Below, piece by piece: positions 63,801-64,000 of a DNA stretch of 64,000 nucleotides. The DNA is taken from contig NZ_VTFX01000006.1 in assembly GCF_009192775.1 (NCBI RefSeq), forward strand, positions 124,001 to 188,000, written 5' to 3'. Position 1 is the stretch's first letter; every line of letters starts with the position of its first letter. A model generated the notes under the pieces. The model saw nothing but the letters and a program-made list of their open reading frames with translations, had not been told where the DNA came from and ran no database searches. The position numbers and the translations under genes were made by a program. This DNA is from Arthrobacter yangruifuii. Lineage in GTDB: Bacteria; Actinomycetota; Actinomycetes; Actinomycetales; Micrococcaceae.

Positions 63801-64000
63801 CCCTCGGCGCGGTCACTGAGCTGGCGTACGACGCCGACCAGCGGGTGGTTGCGCGCACCCTTCCCACCGGTGAGGTGGAGAGATTCGATTACGACGCCTG
63901 CGGCCGCCTGATCCTCAGTGTCACTCCCGGAAACGGGACGGCCCGGTACGGGTATGACAGGGTGGGCCGGCTCATCTTCTCGCAGGATCCCTGGTACGGG
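60899..64000 (+). CDS. DUF6531/RHS-repeat polymorphic-toxin-like protein, 3' end outside the window
   Basis: An uninterrupted frame of at least 1034 codons from ATG 60899 to the window end. Residues 30-230 are helical (HAETMQQAFRAAADALEQTK, HELERALRKVAEYLGTFIRS), like the N-terminal targeting domains of type VII-exported toxins. The DUF6531 signature YANDPVNTATGNFIEPETDL lies near 296-315, followed by about 20 RHS/YD repeats (YDDAGRLVSVTTETGTRTY, YDPAGRVAAVIAPDGG, YDACGRPWKTVDPLGAVTEL). RHS repeats form a shell around a C-terminal toxin. The toxin and any immunity gene lie beyond base 64000. A TG-rich leader with GGGGGGCGC precedes the start. Confidence 0.9.
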   Translation, partial: MSDVDDRDLVIMPLLPAESADRGRFSYVHAETMQQAFRAAADALEQTKYDRVTHASEAKADFKGLFAEKFQRNTTTAYTDAHELERALRKVAEYLGTFIRSAHEEDARRETANEWVREYKSRNGWEKFWDDRFGVDDMPDMEPGKAPQFAAFTPLIGYREALQGSSAAGGTSSARPDNLRSFASGSRALDAGLVADVSRLKGNLASFKGLCSWAILEADGVINAYNQYLEANENDAHWAVVVADAFAAAGANGGVSTVSDAALAAALAAAGVNADRQGLSIDPPRASGALPTTGYANDPVNTATGNFIEPETDLGFAGMASGLTLTRMYNSLPSGLEVPGAFGPGWASVLDQHLVLSDEGCRWVLADGRAVDFPRAGEGWDRAVGENYWLTREPAASDCFSELATLPTDGTDVLVVRDNQGAWWAYTPAGVWLGAGAGPGRAISVHRENPEDRNIAGQVTRLSHALGRFLEIDYVFGRAAVVRASDGRRAEYGYDDAGRLVSVTTETGTRTYRWNDAGLIDAVYSAAGVLEAENTYDEQGRVILQLTQHGRRTRFAYLPGRVTAVSDEDGTRSNSWIADPKGRLVGVLDSHDQRQSMAYDRHGNLVSLTERDGSVTVHAYDQRGRRIRTVTPEGADLTYGWDEQDRITTLVTETGSVVTYDYADDLSRDPAAINDPLGGRTELLWQDGLLVRITDPAGVSVSVEYNEYGDLIATRNALGGTTRILRDSAGRPTAAVTPSGARTRFTYNAAGLLERRVDPDGAVWSFAYDPAGRVAAVIAPDGGRTELQYASNGEMVRSTDPLGRSTERVFDELGNVAEAILPDGARWGYTHDTLSRLTRITDPAGNDWAREYDKIGNLTAVVDPTGVRAEAAIDRKSGTATLADAFSSATYSFDEYGRPVRAEAVDGSAELTTYDAAGNPVELIDGEGGLTVLGRDVAGKITSVTSPSGAVTRYEYDACGRPWKTVDPLGAVTELAYDADQRVVARTLPTGEVERFDYDACGRLILSVTPGNGTARYGYDRVGRLIFSQDPWYG

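Overview
The window is a high-GC chromosomal segment of an actinobacterium, most likely a member of the Micrococcaceae close to Arthrobacter. The basis is the gene set (divergent RamB-like regulator and glyoxylate bypass genes, an lhr-nei2 operon, many short acidic orphan proteins), the frequent GTG/TTG starts and the very high third-position GC, which also creates many long antisense shadow frames. There is no prophage, insertion sequence, CRISPR array, rRNA or tRNA that I can support.

Layout. 1-3.8 kb: tail of a probable DUF418 membrane protein, an L,D-transpeptidase-like wall protein, an M1 metallopeptidase and a FrnE-type DsbA oxidoreductase. 3.9-8.6 kb: aceB and aceA divergent from a RamB-like regulator, with a 16-bp palindrome between. 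8.6-16.4 kb: an Fpg/Nei glycosylase, a very large secreted subtilase with a His/Gly-rich tail, a ThiD/PdxK kinase, and a TetR regulator divergent from a YhhQ queuosine-precursor transporter. 16.5-27.8 kb: tgt (with yhhQ, a queuosine salvage pair), a FUSC exporter-like protein, a Nudix-like protein, YdeI, a class II amidotransferase, a GH76 enzyme, an SDR/acyl-CoA dehydrogenase operon, and a 653-base gene-free stretch full of repeats. 27.8-36.9 kb: an RluA pseudouridine synthase, a SulP transporter, an iron-type ABC operon ending in an unrecognised double-domain protein, and a LysE/ArgP pair. 36.9-49.3 kb: nei2, lhr, two secreted proteins, a copper-type YcnI unit, rlmH, a patatin lipase, a Mn catalase and a GAF-ANTAR regulator.

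49.4-64 kb is the most interesting part. It is a divergent two-arm locus that looks like an atypical type VII (ESX/Ess-like) secretion system. The minus-strand arm runs: large coiled-coil lipoprotein, membrane-anchored periplasmic-binding-fold protein, 1460-residue FHA-FtsK/SpoIIIE ATPase of EssC layout, and a Ser/Thr kinase with one membrane segment and an outer domain. The plus-strand arm encodes a WXG100 protein and a DUF6531/RHS polymorphic-toxin-like protein that is still open at the window end (at least 1034 codons). No EccB, EccD, EccE or mycosin is visible. The kinase resembles in layout the pseudokinase-type EssB/YukC of Firmicutes systems, the large lipoprotein could replace EsaA, and the N-terminal part of the ATPase may replace EsaB; these equivalences are inferences.
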